Source of the DNA: an uncultured Jannaschia sp.
GTDB taxonomy: Bacteria; Pseudomonadota; Alphaproteobacteria; Rhodobacterales; Rhodobacteraceae
DNA length: 64,000 bases
NCBI GenBank assembly: GCA_947494145.1
Contig: CANLTZ010000002.1
Span: 434,001 to 498,000 of the forward strand
Direction of reading: 5' to 3'
The translations under genes and the position numbers were made by a program. Positions 27,430-35,894 of this stretch are shown here, in pieces. The notes under the pieces were generated by a model. It did no database searches and was not told the DNA's origin. It saw only the letters and a list, made by a program, of their open reading frames with translations. Position 1 is the stretch's first letter. The number at the start of each line of letters is the position of its first letter.

Positions 27430-29262
27430 ATGTTGTGCAATCGTTTCGCGCTCAAGAACGGGTTCAAGCCCGCAATCGTGGCCATTCTGCTGAGTGGATT
27501 CGCACCTCTCGCGCAGGCCGATGGGCATGGCATCGCGCTCTATGGTGAACCCGCCTTGCCCCCCGATTACACCCACCTGCCGCAGGTCAATCCCGACGCC
27601 CCCAAGGGGGGCCGGTTCGTGGATGGACAGGTGGGCAGCTTCGACAGCCTGAACCCCCATATCCTGGCGGGCAGGGTCCCCTGGCAGCTTCGCTTTCTGG
27701 CCTATGAAAGCCTTCTGGCCCGCGCCTATGACGAACCCTTCACGCTTTATGCGCTGGTCGCTGAAAGCGTCGAGGTGAACGACGACGATACCCAGATCAC
27801 CTATCAGCTCCACCCCGAGGCACGCTTTTCCGACGGCACGCCCATCACCGTCGAGGATGTCATCTGGTCCTGGAACATCCTGGGGCAGGAAGGCGCCAAT
27901 GGCCGCTACCGCGCTTCCTTCGACCGGATCACGTTGGTCGAACAGGTGGGCGAACGGGGCATCCGCTTCACCACCGACACCCCCGATCGGGAGCTTTTGA
28001 TGACCACGGGCTTCCGCCCGATCATGAAGCAGGCCCAATGGGCCGGGCGGGAGGAAGACTTCTTCCGCTCCGGCATCGGTGAGCCGCCGATCAGCAGCGC
28101 GCCCTATGTCATCACCGATGTGGATGCGGGCCGCTACGTGGAACTGTCGCGCAACCCCGATTACTGGGGCGCCGACCTGCCGTTCCGGCGCGGCACCAAC
28201 AATGTGGATACGATCCGCATGGAGTTCTTCGGCGATGCCGCCGCCCATTTCGAAGCCTTCAAGGCGGGCATTCTGACGACGATGCGCGAAACCAACGCCG
28301 CCCGCTGGGCGCGCGACTACGACTTTCCCCGGGTCCAGAACGGCGAAGTCGTCTTGTCGGAAGTCCCCCATCAGCGGCCCACGGGGATGACCGGTCTGGT
28401 GATGAACACCCGCGAGGCACCGTTCGACGATTGGCGGGTGCGCCAGGCCATGATCGAGGTGTTCAACTTCGAGTATATGAACGGCGTCCTCAACGGCGAT
28501 GCCCTGCCGCGTATCAAGTCCTATTTCGCGAATTCTCCGCTCGGCATGCAGCCCGGCGCCGCCGAAGACCGCGTGGCCGCGTTGTTGGAGCCCCACAAAG
28601 CCTCGCTTCTGCCCGGCACGTTGGAAGGCTATGCGCTGCCCCAAAGCGAAGGCCGCGCCTCGGACCGTGGCGCGATCCGCCGCGCCTTGGCCCTGTTGGA
28701 GGAAGCGGGCTACACCATCGGCGATGATGGCCGCCTGACCGGGCCCGACGGGCCGGTGAGTTTCGACATCACCGTGCCCCAGGGCTCCTCCGAAGTGGCC
28801 TCCGTGGTCGATATCTACCGCGAGGCGTTGCTGCGGATCGGGTTGGAGCCGTCCGTCAGCTCCATCGACAGCGCCCAGTTCAAGCAGCGCCAGCAGGCCT
28901 TCGATTTCGACATGATCTGGTATCAATGGGGGCTGTCCCTGTCTCCGGGCAACGAACAGCGCAATTACTGGGGCAGCGAGGCCGCCGCGCGCGACGGCAG
29001 CCGCAACCTCATGGGGGCCGAAGACCCGGTCATCGATGCGATGATCGACGCCATGCTGAATGCCGAAAGCCAGGATGATTACGTCGCCTCCGTGCGCGCG
29101 CTCGACCGGGTCCTCACGGCGGGTCGCTACGTCGTGCCGGTCTGGCACAACCCGGTCAGCTACATTGCCCATGATGCCAAGCTGAAATACCCCGCCGACC
29201 GCCTGCCGATCTACGGTGACTGGATCGGCTTCCAGCCCGATATTTGGTGGATCGAGGAATAG
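27430..29262 (+). CDS. ABC transporter substrate-binding protein, SBP_bac_5 / YejA-like
   Basis: 610 residues, periplasmic. Signal peptide GFKPAIVAILLSGFAPLAQA cleaved before DGHGIAL. The body has the peptide-binding family pattern (PPDYTHLPQVNPDAPKGGRF, FSDGTPITVEDVIWSWNIL, MTGLVMNTREAPFDDWRVRQ). The length and the N-terminal ALYGEPALPPDYTHLPYVNP-like opening resemble YejA, the binding protein of a microcin/peptide uptake system. The matching permeases and ATPase (yejBEF) are not in the window, so it works with components encoded elsewhere. Confidence 0.85.
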   Translation: MLCNRFALKNGFKPAIVAILLSGFAPLAQADGHGIALYGEPALPPDYTHLPQVNPDAPKGGRFVDGQVGSFDSLNPHILAGRVPWQLRFLAYESLLARAYDEPFTLYALVAESVEVNDDDTQITYQLHPEARFSDGTPITVEDVIWSWNILGQEGANGRYRASFDRITLVEQVGERGIRFTTDTPDRELLMTTGFRPIMKQAQWAGREEDFFRSGIGEPPISSAPYVITDVDAGRYVELSRNPDYWGADLPFRRGTNNVDTIRMEFFGDAAAHFEAFKAGILTTMRETNAARWARDYDFPRVQNGEVVLSEVPHQRPTGMTGLVMNTREAPFDDWRVRQAMIEVFNFEYMNGVLNGDALPRIKSYFANSPLGMQPGAAEDRVAALLEPHKASLLPGTLEGYALPQSEGRASDRGAIRRALALLEEAGYTIGDDGRLTGPDGPVSFDITVPQGSSEVASVVDIYREALLRIGLEPSVSSIDSAQFKQRQQAFDFDMIWYQWGLSLSPGNEQRNYWGSEAAARDGSRNLMGAEDPVIDAMIDAMLNAESQDDYVASVRALDRVLTAGRYVVPVWHNPVSYIAHDAKLKYPADRLPIYGDWIGFQPDIWWIEE

Positions 29263-29296
29263 GGGCATTTGCCGGTCCTCACCCGGAGCGGCTTTC

Positions 29297-29572
29297 TTAC
29301 GTCCAATGGGGCAGGTCGCCGCCGGGCAAGGCGGCGCGTGCCTGCAACAGCGCCTCATAGGGCAGGGATTGCGCCGTGCAGACGCCTTGCACCCAGGCAT
29401 CGTCCATCAGCACGAAATCGAGCACGGCGCCGAGGAATTCAGGCTCAGCGGCGGCGGCGCGAATGGCGTCGCGGTCCGCCCCGGTCGACGCTTGGAAGGC
29501 GTCGAGAAGCTCGGCCTCTGCCAACCAACTGAGCGCCCCGAGTGCGATCAGTTCCGCACGGTCAGATTTCAT
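29297..29572 (-). CDS. DUF3572 family protein
   Basis: 91 residues, small, helical, acidic: ELIALGALSWLAEAELLDAF, FLGAVLDFVLMDDAWVQGVC and ALPGGDLPHWT at the end. This is the DUF3572 pattern found almost only in alphaproteobacteria; function unknown. In several genomes it lies beside pleD, as it does here (divergent, 95 bases). The second ATG (29572) is chosen because GGG lies at correct distance from it. Confidence 0.85.
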   Translation of the reverse strand: MKSDRAELIALGALSWLAEAELLDAFQASTGADRDAIRAAAAEPEFLGAVLDFVLMDDAWVQGVCTAQSLPYEALLQARAALPGGDLPHWT

Positions 29573-29667
29573 TTTCATCCCTTTCTGGCGGCTGGAAACC
29601 TTTTGTTAACCTTCCTGCCTCATCAATCTTAGTGACCAAAGTCCTAACATCTGCGAGAACCCGCGCC

Positions 29668-31089
29668 ATGACCGGCCGTATCCTCATTGTTGACGACGTC
29701 GCCACGAACCGCATCGTGATGAAAGTCAAGCTGGCCGCTGCACGCTACGACGTGGTGCCCGCGGCAACCGGGGAAGATGCGCTTGAAATCGCTCGCGCCG
29801 GGGGCATCGACATCATCATCATGGATATGATGATGCCCGGCCTCACCGGCGCGGAAACCTGCGCGCAACTGCGCGCCGACCCGGCCACCGCCACCATTCC
29901 TGTCATTCTCGTGACCGCGTCCGACGATACCGAAGCCAGGATGGAAGGGCTGTCGGCCGGCGCGGACGACTTCCTGACCAAGCCTGTCGATGAAATCGCG
30001 CTTCTGGCGCGCGTCCGCTCTCTCCTGCGCACGCGGGAGGAGGAACGCGATTACGAGGCCCGCGGCGGCGCCCTTCTGGAAATGACCGACGACGTGGATG
30101 CCGTACCTGGTTTCGCCGAAAGCGCGCGTCAGGCGAGTTTTGAAGCCCGCGGCAAGCCTGCCCCAATGGAAGGTCGCATCGCCTTGATCGCGGGCGCCGA
30201 TGCGGGCTGGCTGCCCGTCCAGCGCGACCGCCTGCGCCCTCTGTTCCGCGACGAAGTGGCGGTGATCAGCCGCGACGCGGCCCTGGCGCTCGATATGTCC
30301 AGCGTGCCGGACCTGTTCTTGATCGATGCCGATCTGGGCGCGCGCAATGCGGGCCTGCGCCTCATGTCGGAGTTGCGTTCGCGCCACGCCACGCGCCACG
30401 CGGCCTTCATCGTTCTGCTGCCCGCAGGCGACAGCGAACGCGCGGCGACGGCGCTGGACCTTGGCGCGTCCGATGTCAGCTACCACCCCTTCCCGGTGGA
30501 TGAGATCGCCATGCGCATCCGCACCCAGCTTGCACGCAAGAAGCGTGCCGACCGGATGCGCGACACGCTGGAAACCGGGCTGCGCCTGGCGGTGATCGAC
30601 CCGCTGACGGGGCTGCACAATCGCCGCTACGGGTTGCACCATCTGGACCGCGTCGCCGTGCGCTGCCGGGCCCAGGGCATCCGCGCGGGCGTCATCTTGA
30701 TGGATATCGACCATTTCAAACGGGTGAACGACACCCACGGCCACCCGGCGGGCGATTGCGTCTTGGCCCGCGTGGCCCAGGTTCTGGCCGACAACTTGCG
30801 CACCGAAGACCTGGTGGCGCGCATCGGCGGTGAGGAATTCCTGGCCGTGCTACCCGATGCCGATTTGGACCAAGTGCGGACTGTGGCTGAACGGCTGCGC
30901 ACCCAAGTTGCTGCGCTGCGCATTCCAACGCCCTGCGGGCAGACACTATCCGTGACCCTGTCGCTTGGCATCGCCATGTTGGAAGACCGTGAAGATGCGG
31001 CGCCCCATGCGCTCAACGTTGTCGACCGCGCGCTTTACGCCGCGAAGGATGCGGGCCGCAACCGCGTGGCTTTGGCGGAAGAGGCTTAG
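29668..31089 (+). CDS. pleD: PleD-like response regulator diguanylate cyclase
   Basis: 473 residues in the PleD order REC-REC-GGEEF. The first receiver has RILIVDDVATN, the phospho-acceptor Asp in IDIIIMDMMMPGL (~53) and the lysine in DDFLTKPVDEIA. The second receiver (~155-275) keeps LFLIDADLG but is degenerate. The cyclase domain has the intact GGEEF active site (ARIGGEEFLAVLPD, ~386) and an RxxD inhibitory site five residues before it (RTEDLVARI). It should make c-di-GMP on phosphorylation, with product inhibition. In Caulobacter PleD drives polar development. The matching kinase is not in the window. Confidence 0.95.
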   Translation: MTGRILIVDDVATNRIVMKVKLAAARYDVVPAATGEDALEIARAGGIDIIIMDMMMPGLTGAETCAQLRADPATATIPVILVTASDDTEARMEGLSAGADDFLTKPVDEIALLARVRSLLRTREEERDYEARGGALLEMTDDVDAVPGFAESARQASFEARGKPAPMEGRIALIAGADAGWLPVQRDRLRPLFRDEVAVISRDAALALDMSSVPDLFLIDADLGARNAGLRLMSELRSRHATRHAAFIVLLPAGDSERAATALDLGASDVSYHPFPVDEIAMRIRTQLARKKRADRMRDTLETGLRLAVIDPLTGLHNRRYGLHHLDRVAVRCRAQGIRAGVILMDIDHFKRVNDTHGHPAGDCVLARVAQVLADNLRTEDLVARIGGEEFLAVLPDADLDQVRTVAERLRTQVAALRIPTPCGQTLSVTLSLGIAMLEDREDAAPHALNVVDRALYAAKDAGRNRVALAEEA

Positions 31090-31135
31090 GGCCGGAGTTG
31101 GAGAGCCTCCCGGAGGGGCCGCCCTTGGCGCCTCT

Positions 31136-31157
31136 GGGGCACCGGACAGCCCCATTT
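31136..31157 (+). terminator. Weak candidate terminator after pleD
   Basis: GGGGC, eight-base loop, GCCCC, then ATTTTC. Short stem and interrupted T tract; it could end the pleD transcript. Confidence 0.3.
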
Positions 31158-31254
31158 TCGGTCAAAAACGTCTATCGAGGTGCAAGCCAATGGACCGGCG
31201 CCTTATGGGGCTTGAACCCGGTCCGCGCTGCCGACCGGCGCTGCCCCGAATCCC

Positions 31255-31710
31255 TCATTCCCGCCGCGCACCCCGTTCCGCCATGCGCTGTGCCAGCGCC
31301 GCGCGCTCCTCGGCCGTCATTTCCTCGATCACATCGGCCACGCGGGCGATCCCACGGGTGGCCAGCTCGGCCCGGGCGGATTGCTGACCGACCAGGGCGG
31401 CTTCGAATGCGGCGCGGTCAAAGGGGTCGGCCTGTAGCGTCTCCAAGATAGCGGCTTGGCGCGCCCGCATTTGCGCCCGCCCCTCTCGCAACACGCCGTC
31501 TTGGCGCAAACCGCGCAGGATGGCGCGCCGCTCTGGCCCGTCCAGGGCCCGGAACAGGGCCGCCATTTCGGGCGGCCCGCCCCGCGCCACCTGCTCGCCC
31601 CGGGGGCCGCCGGATGCGATGGCGCCGACCACGGCGCCAACGACTAACAGGTTCAGCGTGACCGATGCGATCAGCGCCCAGCGCATCCAGTTTCTGCGGG
31701 CCATCGCCAT
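31255..31710 (-). CDS. Periplasmic heavy-metal-sensor-like (Spy/CnrX type) protein
   Basis: 151 residues. One N-terminal membrane anchor (RWALIASVTLNLLVVGAVVGAI) and a periplasmic helical domain rich in Arg, Ala and Glu (PPEMAALFRALDGPERRAIL, RAQMRARQAAILETLQADPF, DVIEEMTAEERAALAQRMAE). The pattern fits the periplasmic heavy-metal-sensor/CpxP-Spy group, which senses metal or envelope stress and is often paired with an ECF sigma factor. It is third in a same-strand cluster after the sigma and its presumed anti-sigma gene. The metal ligand set is not obvious. Confidence 0.75.
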   Translation of the reverse strand: MAMARRNWMRWALIASVTLNLLVVGAVVGAIASGGPRGEQVARGGPPEMAALFRALDGPERRAILRGLRQDGVLREGRAQMRARQAAILETLQADPFDRAAFEAALVGQQSARAELATRGIARVADVIEEMTAEERAALAQRMAERGARRE

Positions 31711-31713
31711 CCC

Positions 31714-32013
31714 CTATTCCGTCAGTGCCAGTTCGAACGACGCCCCGAAGACGTCGTCCAGAAGCGCGGTCTCACTGGCCAGGCCGGGCATCATCTCAAA
31801 CACCAGTGCAGGTTGCGCAGCCCCCAACCAAAGCCCCAGCAAAGCCGCCCCCGGAAGCCCGATCCAGCCGCCCAGCCCGCGCCAGAAAGGCCGCCGCACC
31901 GGCGCAGTCACCCGGACCGCATCGGTCACGACCCGTGCGCGCAACGCATCGGAGGGCTGCGCGGTGTCGTCACGGGCGCGCGCCAGAAGCGTATCGAGCG
32001 GGTCTTCGGTCAT
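31714..32013 (-). CDS. Small membrane protein next to ECF sigma factor, candidate anti-sigma partner
   Basis: 99 residues from the ATG that overlaps the sigma stop by one base (TGATG). A cytoplasmic N-terminal ~45 residues (DPLDTLLARARDDTAQPSDA, LRARVVTDAVR) precede one membrane span (LGGWIGLPGAALLGLWLGA) and a short periplasmic tail ending LLDDVFGASFELALTE. Position and topology suggest an anti-sigma or regulator of the sigma factor, but it has no ZAS motif. Databases sometimes mislabel such proteins as a dihydroorotate dehydrogenase fragment; nothing supports that. Confidence 0.7.
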   Translation of the reverse strand: MTEDPLDTLLARARDDTAQPSDALRARVVTDAVRVTAPVRRPFWRGLGGWIGLPGAALLGLWLGAAQPALVFEMMPGLASETALLDDVFGASFELALTE

Positions 32014-32567
32014 CACGACACCTCCTTGAGCAATTCGGCCAAGCGGCGTTTGCCGCGGGCCGTCAGACTTTCCACCGCCTCGACACCGCAGCCCATCATG
32101 GCCGCGATATCGGGGTTGGAGTAGCCTTCCACATGGCGCAGCACCACCGCTTGGCGCTGCCGATCCGGCAGGCGGGCGAGCGCTGCATCCAGCGCCGACA
32201 AACCTTCCGCCTGGATCATCGTCGCCACGGCGGAGGGCGCGTCCGAGGCCGGGTCAAGGTCGTCGGGCAGGGCGGTTTCGCGGGCCGCGCGCCGATGGGC
32301 ATCCACCGCCAGGTTCGCCGCCACCCGGCCCAGCCAGGTGGAAATCTGCGCGGGGCCCCCGGCATCCCAATCGGGGGCCTTGCGCCACAGCCGCAAAAAC
32401 GCCTCCTGCACGATGTCTTCGGCCAAGGCGCGGTTGCCGCCATTCATGCGCTGCACAAAGGCCATGAGCCGGGGGGCCAGCCGGTCGAACAGGACCCCGG
32501 CGGCGCGGGCATCACCGCCTGCCGCCTGCGCGAGCAATGCCGCGTCGTCCTGCCCATCCTCATCCAT
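32013..32567 (-). CDS. ECF-type RNA polymerase sigma factor
   Basis: 184 residues with sigma region 2 (LFDRLAPRLMAFVQRMNGGN, ALAEDIVQEAFLRLWRKAPD) and region 4 (LPDRQRQAVVLRHVEGYSNP, DIAAMMGCGVEAVESLTARG). It directs RNA polymerase to a stress or metal regulon. The operon order EF-hand protein, sigma, membrane partner, heavy-metal-sensor-like protein is recurrent in Rhodobacteraceae. The signal is not known. Confidence 0.93.
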   Translation of the reverse strand: MDEDGQDDAALLAQAAGGDARAAGVLFDRLAPRLMAFVQRMNGGNRALAEDIVQEAFLRLWRKAPDWDAGGPAQISTWLGRVAANLAVDAHRRAARETALPDDLDPASDAPSAVATMIQAEGLSALDAALARLPDRQRQAVVLRHVEGYSNPDIAAMMGCGVEAVESLTARGKRRLAELLKEVS

Positions 32568-32583
32568 CGGCCCCCCGGTGGCT

Positions 32584-33042
32584 TTAGCGCCGTGCCAGGC
32601 GCGCGGCGTCCCATTCCTCGGCGCTCAACGCGCCATCGCCATCGGTATCGGCCCGCTCGAACATCCCGTCCAGCCGGTTTCTCAGACCCCCGCGATGGCC
32701 GCGCCCCTCGCGCGCCTCCAACTCGGCCCGGTCAAGCGAACCGTCGTCATTGGTGTCGAGCCGTTCCAGTATCCGGCCAACCCGACGCGAGACGCGGGCA
32801 TCGGCGGTGGCCTCCAACTCGGCCCTTGTCAGGCGGCCATCGCCATCGCTGTCGGCCTCCCCAAACCGGATGGCCACGCGATCTTCGCGGAAGGCGGCAA
32901 GCTCTTCGCGGGTCAGCGCGCCGTCGCCATCGGCATCCAACTGGTCGAAGGTCGGGCGTTGGCCACGATCCTGGGCTTCGGCGGTGGCGGTCAGGGTGAA
33001 GCCCGCCAGGATGGCGAGGCTCAGAATGGTAATGCGTGACAT
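32584..33042 (-). CDS. Secreted four-EF-hand calcium-binding protein
   Basis: 152 residues from the ATG at 33042. Signal peptide RITILSLAILAGFTLTATAEA cleaved before QDRGQ. Four EF-hand loops are visible: DADGDGALTREE, DSDGDGRLTRAE, DTNDDGSLDRAE and DTDGDGALSAEE, near residues 36, 64, 95 and 131. It should bind Ca2+ in the periplasm. It leads the ECF sigma cluster with a 16-base gap, suggesting that calcium or envelope state is part of the signal, though this is inference. The open frame upstream of 33042 lacks any signal peptide and is not used. Confidence 0.88.
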   Translation of the reverse strand: MSRITILSLAILAGFTLTATAEAQDRGQRPTFDQLDADGDGALTREELAAFREDRVAIRFGEADSDGDGRLTRAELEATADARVSRRVGRILERLDTNDDGSLDRAELEAREGRGHRGGLRNRLDGMFERADTDGDGALSAEEWDAARLARR

Positions 33043-33214
33043 GTCGTCTCCGTTGGTTATGCGGGCCGTCTTTTCCGGCGCGCTCCCCCCTGACACGGAC
33101 GCGGTCGACCTTTCCGTCGCACATTTTTTTGAAGCGGCATGCCGACGCGGAACGCCGCGTCGCGCTTGGCCTATAACCCGGATGGGCCTAAAGGGGCATC
33201 GAGAGGATGTTTCC

Positions 33215-33631
33215 ATGACAACCGACACCCACCCTCAACCGCCCGAAATCGACACGCAGACTGATGAACGGGTCATGTCGCGTGCTGCCTTGCGTGGCTG
33301 GCGCCGCCGTTGCCCGAGCTGCGGGTCCGGCCCGCTTTTGCAGGGCTATCTGAAGGTGCGCCATTCCTGCGCCGTCTGCGGCGAAGAACTGCACCATCAC
33401 CGTGCCGATGACGGCCCGCCCTATCTGACGCTTCTGATCGTGGGCCACATCATCGGGCCCGCCATGCTGTGGTTCTTCATCGCCTATGAACCGGACCCCT
33501 ACACCTTCATGGCGATCTTCATGGTGGCCGCTGTTGCCCTGTCGCTGTGGTTCCTGCCGCGCCTCAAGGGCGTGATCGTAGGCGTACAATGGGCCGCGCG
33601 GATGCATGGTTTCGGGCATACCGGCACGTGA
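33215..33631 (+). CDS. DUF983 family membrane protein with zinc ribbon
   Basis: 138 residues. A CxxC-x14-CxxC zinc ribbon (RRCPSCGSGPLLQGYLKV, HSCAVCGEELHHHRADDG) precedes two membrane spans (LTLLIVGHIIGPAMLWFFIA, FMAIFMVAAVALSLWFLPRL). DUF983 members are widespread in alphaproteobacteria and often sit near cytochrome oxidase assembly genes; no function is proven. The ATG at 33215 follows GAGAGGA. Its stop overlaps the GTG of the Nudix gene, so the two are coupled. Confidence 0.88.
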   Translation: MTTDTHPQPPEIDTQTDERVMSRAALRGWRRRCPSCGSGPLLQGYLKVRHSCAVCGEELHHHRADDGPPYLTLLIVGHIIGPAMLWFFIAYEPDPYTFMAIFMVAAVALSLWFLPRLKGVIVGVQWAARMHGFGHTGT

Positions 33632-34269
33632 GCGGTCCGCCGATCCGGGATGCCGCGGCCATCGTGCTGCTGCGCGACGGGTCTGCCGGGCCATCGGTGT
33701 TGATGGGGCAGCGCGGGGCGGGGGCGGTGTTCATGCCGTCGAAATTTGTCTTTCCCGGCGGCGCGGTGGATGACAGCGACGGCCATGTGCCACTGGCGCG
33801 CCCGCTTGCGACCGCCACGCGCGACGCGCTTTCGCTCCGGTCCGACCGCGCGCCGGAGGCACTGGCCGCCGCCGCCTTGCGAGAACTGTCCGAGGAAACT
33901 GGCCAACGCCTGTCGCGCCCGGGCGAAGGCTGTCCCTGGGCGGGCTGGGCCGGGCGCCTGCCGGATGCAGCGCCCCTGCGTTTCGTCTTCCGCGCCATCA
34001 CCCCGCCCAAGCGGCCCCGCCGCTTCGATGCCCGCTTCTTTCTGGCCCCTGTCGACGGGCTCGACACCGACCCCGATGATTTCACGGCGGCCGAGGATGA
34101 ACTGAGCCACCTCCACTGGGTGCCGCTATCCAAGGCGCGCGCGCTCGACATGCCGTTCATCACCGAAGTGGTCATCGCGGAAATTGCCGCCATAGCGGAA
34201 GGCCGCGACGCGCCGGGGACACCGTTTTTCGACAATTCGGGCGCGGGCAGCGTGTTTCATCGGCTATAG
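33628..34269 (+). CDS. NUDIX hydrolase (NUDT19/RppH-unlike, Mn-type)
   Basis: 213 residues from a GTG overlapping the DUF983 stop (GTGA). It has RDAAAIVLLRDG, FPGGAVDDSDGH and a split Nudix box ending in AALRELSEETGQRLS. About 35 residues are inserted between the G-containing and the RELSEE parts, as in NUDT7/19-like coenzyme-A-type hydrolases. The substrate is unknown. An in-frame ATG at 33589 lies inside DUF983 and is less likely. Confidence 0.85.
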   Translation: MSGPPIRDAAAIVLLRDGSAGPSVLMGQRGAGAVFMPSKFVFPGGAVDDSDGHVPLARPLATATRDALSLRSDRAPEALAAAALRELSEETGQRLSRPGEGCPWAGWAGRLPDAAPLRFVFRAITPPKRPRRFDARFFLAPVDGLDTDPDDFTAAEDELSHLHWVPLSKARALDMPFITEVVIAEIAAIAEGRDAPGTPFFDNSGAGSVFHRL

Positions 34270-34319
34270 GGCGCCGCTCCTCCCTCGGGCCGGAGCTGAA
34301 CCCAAGGGCCGCCGCCCCA

Positions 34320-35225
34320 TCACCCTTGATAGACCAGCAACGCCACCACGCTCAGCCCCACCAAGGCCACGCCCAGCCATTCCCGTGGTGTCTGCCGCTC
34401 CCCCAGGATGAGCCAGGAAATCCCGATGGACAGGATCAACTCCACCTGGCCCACCGCGTTCACATAGGCCGCCGTCTGCAACGTATAGGCTGTGAACCAC
34501 CCCAGCGACCCAGCCATGGATGTGGCCCCCACCAGCGCCGTGACACGCCAGGCGCGAAAGACCTGCCAAAGCTCCGCCCGGTTGCGCCAGGCGAGCCATG
34601 CAGCCAGCAAGGCCGTCTGCAACAGCGTCACCAGCGCCAGCGTCACAGCCGCCCGCAGCACCGGCGCGTCGCTGTCCACCAGCAGGGACGCGCCCCGATA
34701 GCCCACCGCCGAGACCGAAAAGAACGCCCCCGACGCGAGCCCCAGAAGGGAGCCGCGGTTGAACACCTGCCAGCCCCCGCCTTGGGGCACCGACAGGATA
34801 ACCACGCCGCCGAAGCCCACCAACATGGCGATCAGCGCAGGCAGCGTCACCGCCTCGCCCAGCAGCACGAAGCCCGTGACCACGGTCATCAGCACCGTCA
34901 CCTTGGAAAAGGCGATGCCCACGGCGAAGTTGCGATAGGCGAACAGGGCCACCACGCACATCGTGGCCAAGATCTGCGACACCGCGCCCGCCGCCGCAAA
35001 TTGCCAGAAGCCCGCGCCGATGTCGGGCAGGGCCGCGCCGGGCGTCGCCACCATCCAGATTGCCAGGCCGATGGCCAGGACTGGCGGGGCATAGACGAAG
35101 CGCGCGAATGTGGTGGCGGCAGGTGACAAGCCGGCCAGCGACAGCCGCTTCTGGAGCAGGAATCGCAAAGCCTGGATCGACGCGGCAAAGAGTGTGGCAA
35201 CAATCCAGAGCGACATGGCCCGCAT
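34320..35225 (-). CDS. EamA/DMT family transporter
   Basis: 301 residues with ten hydrophobic segments in the two-repeat EamA arrangement (MSLWIVATLFAASIQALRFL at the start; VELILSIGISWLILGERQTP in repeat two before the final LGVALVGLSVVALLVYQG). DMT transporters export amino acids or other metabolites. The start is at 35225 or 35216; upstream frame has no support. It is divergent from the hypothetical at 35394. Confidence 0.85.
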   Translation of the reverse strand: MRAMSLWIVATLFAASIQALRFLLQKRLSLAGLSPAATTFARFVYAPPVLAIGLAIWMVATPGAALPDIGAGFWQFAAAGAVSQILATMCVVALFAYRNFAVGIAFSKVTVLMTVVTGFVLLGEAVTLPALIAMLVGFGGVVILSVPQGGGWQVFNRGSLLGLASGAFFSVSAVGYRGASLLVDSDAPVLRAAVTLALVTLLQTALLAAWLAWRNRAELWQVFRAWRVTALVGATSMAGSLGWFTAYTLQTAAYVNAVGQVELILSIGISWLILGERQTPREWLGVALVGLSVVALLVYQG

Positions 35226-35393
35226 GTGACATGGCGGAAACGGTGGCGCCAGCCGCATTCCACACCTGCGATACAATCGACAAATACGGGCCCGACTGAC
35301 ATCGGAGACAGCCAGTTGATCCGGCCCATTGCCACATTCTTGCCGCAATTCCGCTCTAACTTCGTCGCAATCTGGATCGGAGCCGCGCCCTCA

Positions 35394-35894
35394 ATGCCCT
35401 TCCTGACGTTGCTCGACACGCTGCGCACCGTTTTGCGCGCAGCCGATGCCGGACTTCGCCGCATCTTGGAAGAGGCCAATGGCCTGGAAACGATAGCCAT
35501 GATTTTTGGCCTGGGCGGCTTGGCCCTGGCCCTGGGCGTAACCGTCGCCGAAGCCACGCTGGATCCCGTTGTGATTACCGAAGAGGAACTGCGCCGCGCG
35601 GTCGTCGCCGCCGATTTCGACGATGCCATCTGCCCGGATGGCTGGGCCGCCGACCATGCCCGCCTGCTCGACCGGACCGAGGCCGAAATCAAAGCCTGGT
35701 ATCTGCGCGAAGCCCTGGAATTAGAAGATGATGAGGTCATTCTGGGCGTCGCGCTTTACCTCGCCCGGGCCAAGGATTTCCGCGAAATTGCGGGGTCGGC
35801 CCTGACGCGCAATCAGATCCTGCTCTGCATCGCGGAAGGCCGCCGCCTAACCACCCCGCTTGACGAATTGGTGCCCCCGTCGCTCAGAAGCTGA
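35394..35894 (+). CDS. Hypothetical protein with one membrane segment
   Basis: About 166 residues from the ATG at 35394; a TTG at 35316 with GGAG in front would add 26. One hydrophobic segment (IAMIFGLGGLALALGVTVAE) is followed by an acidic soluble part (EAEIKAWYLREALELEDDEV, IAEGRRLTTPLDELVPP). No family is recognised. It converges on the cupin gene with an 11-base overlap. Confidence 0.6.
   Translation: MPFLTLLDTLRTVLRAADAGLRRILEEANGLETIAMIFGLGGLALALGVTVAEATLDPVVITEEELRRAVVAADFDDAICPDGWAADHARLLDRTEAEIKAWYLREALELEDDEVILGVALYLARAKDFREIAGSALTRNQILLCIAEGRRLTTPLDELVPPSLRS

Noticed and set aside
27421-29400. 659-codon minus-strand frame opposite the substrate-binding protein
   Set aside because: The plus strand has a signal peptide and SBP_bac_5 motifs; the antisense frame has none.
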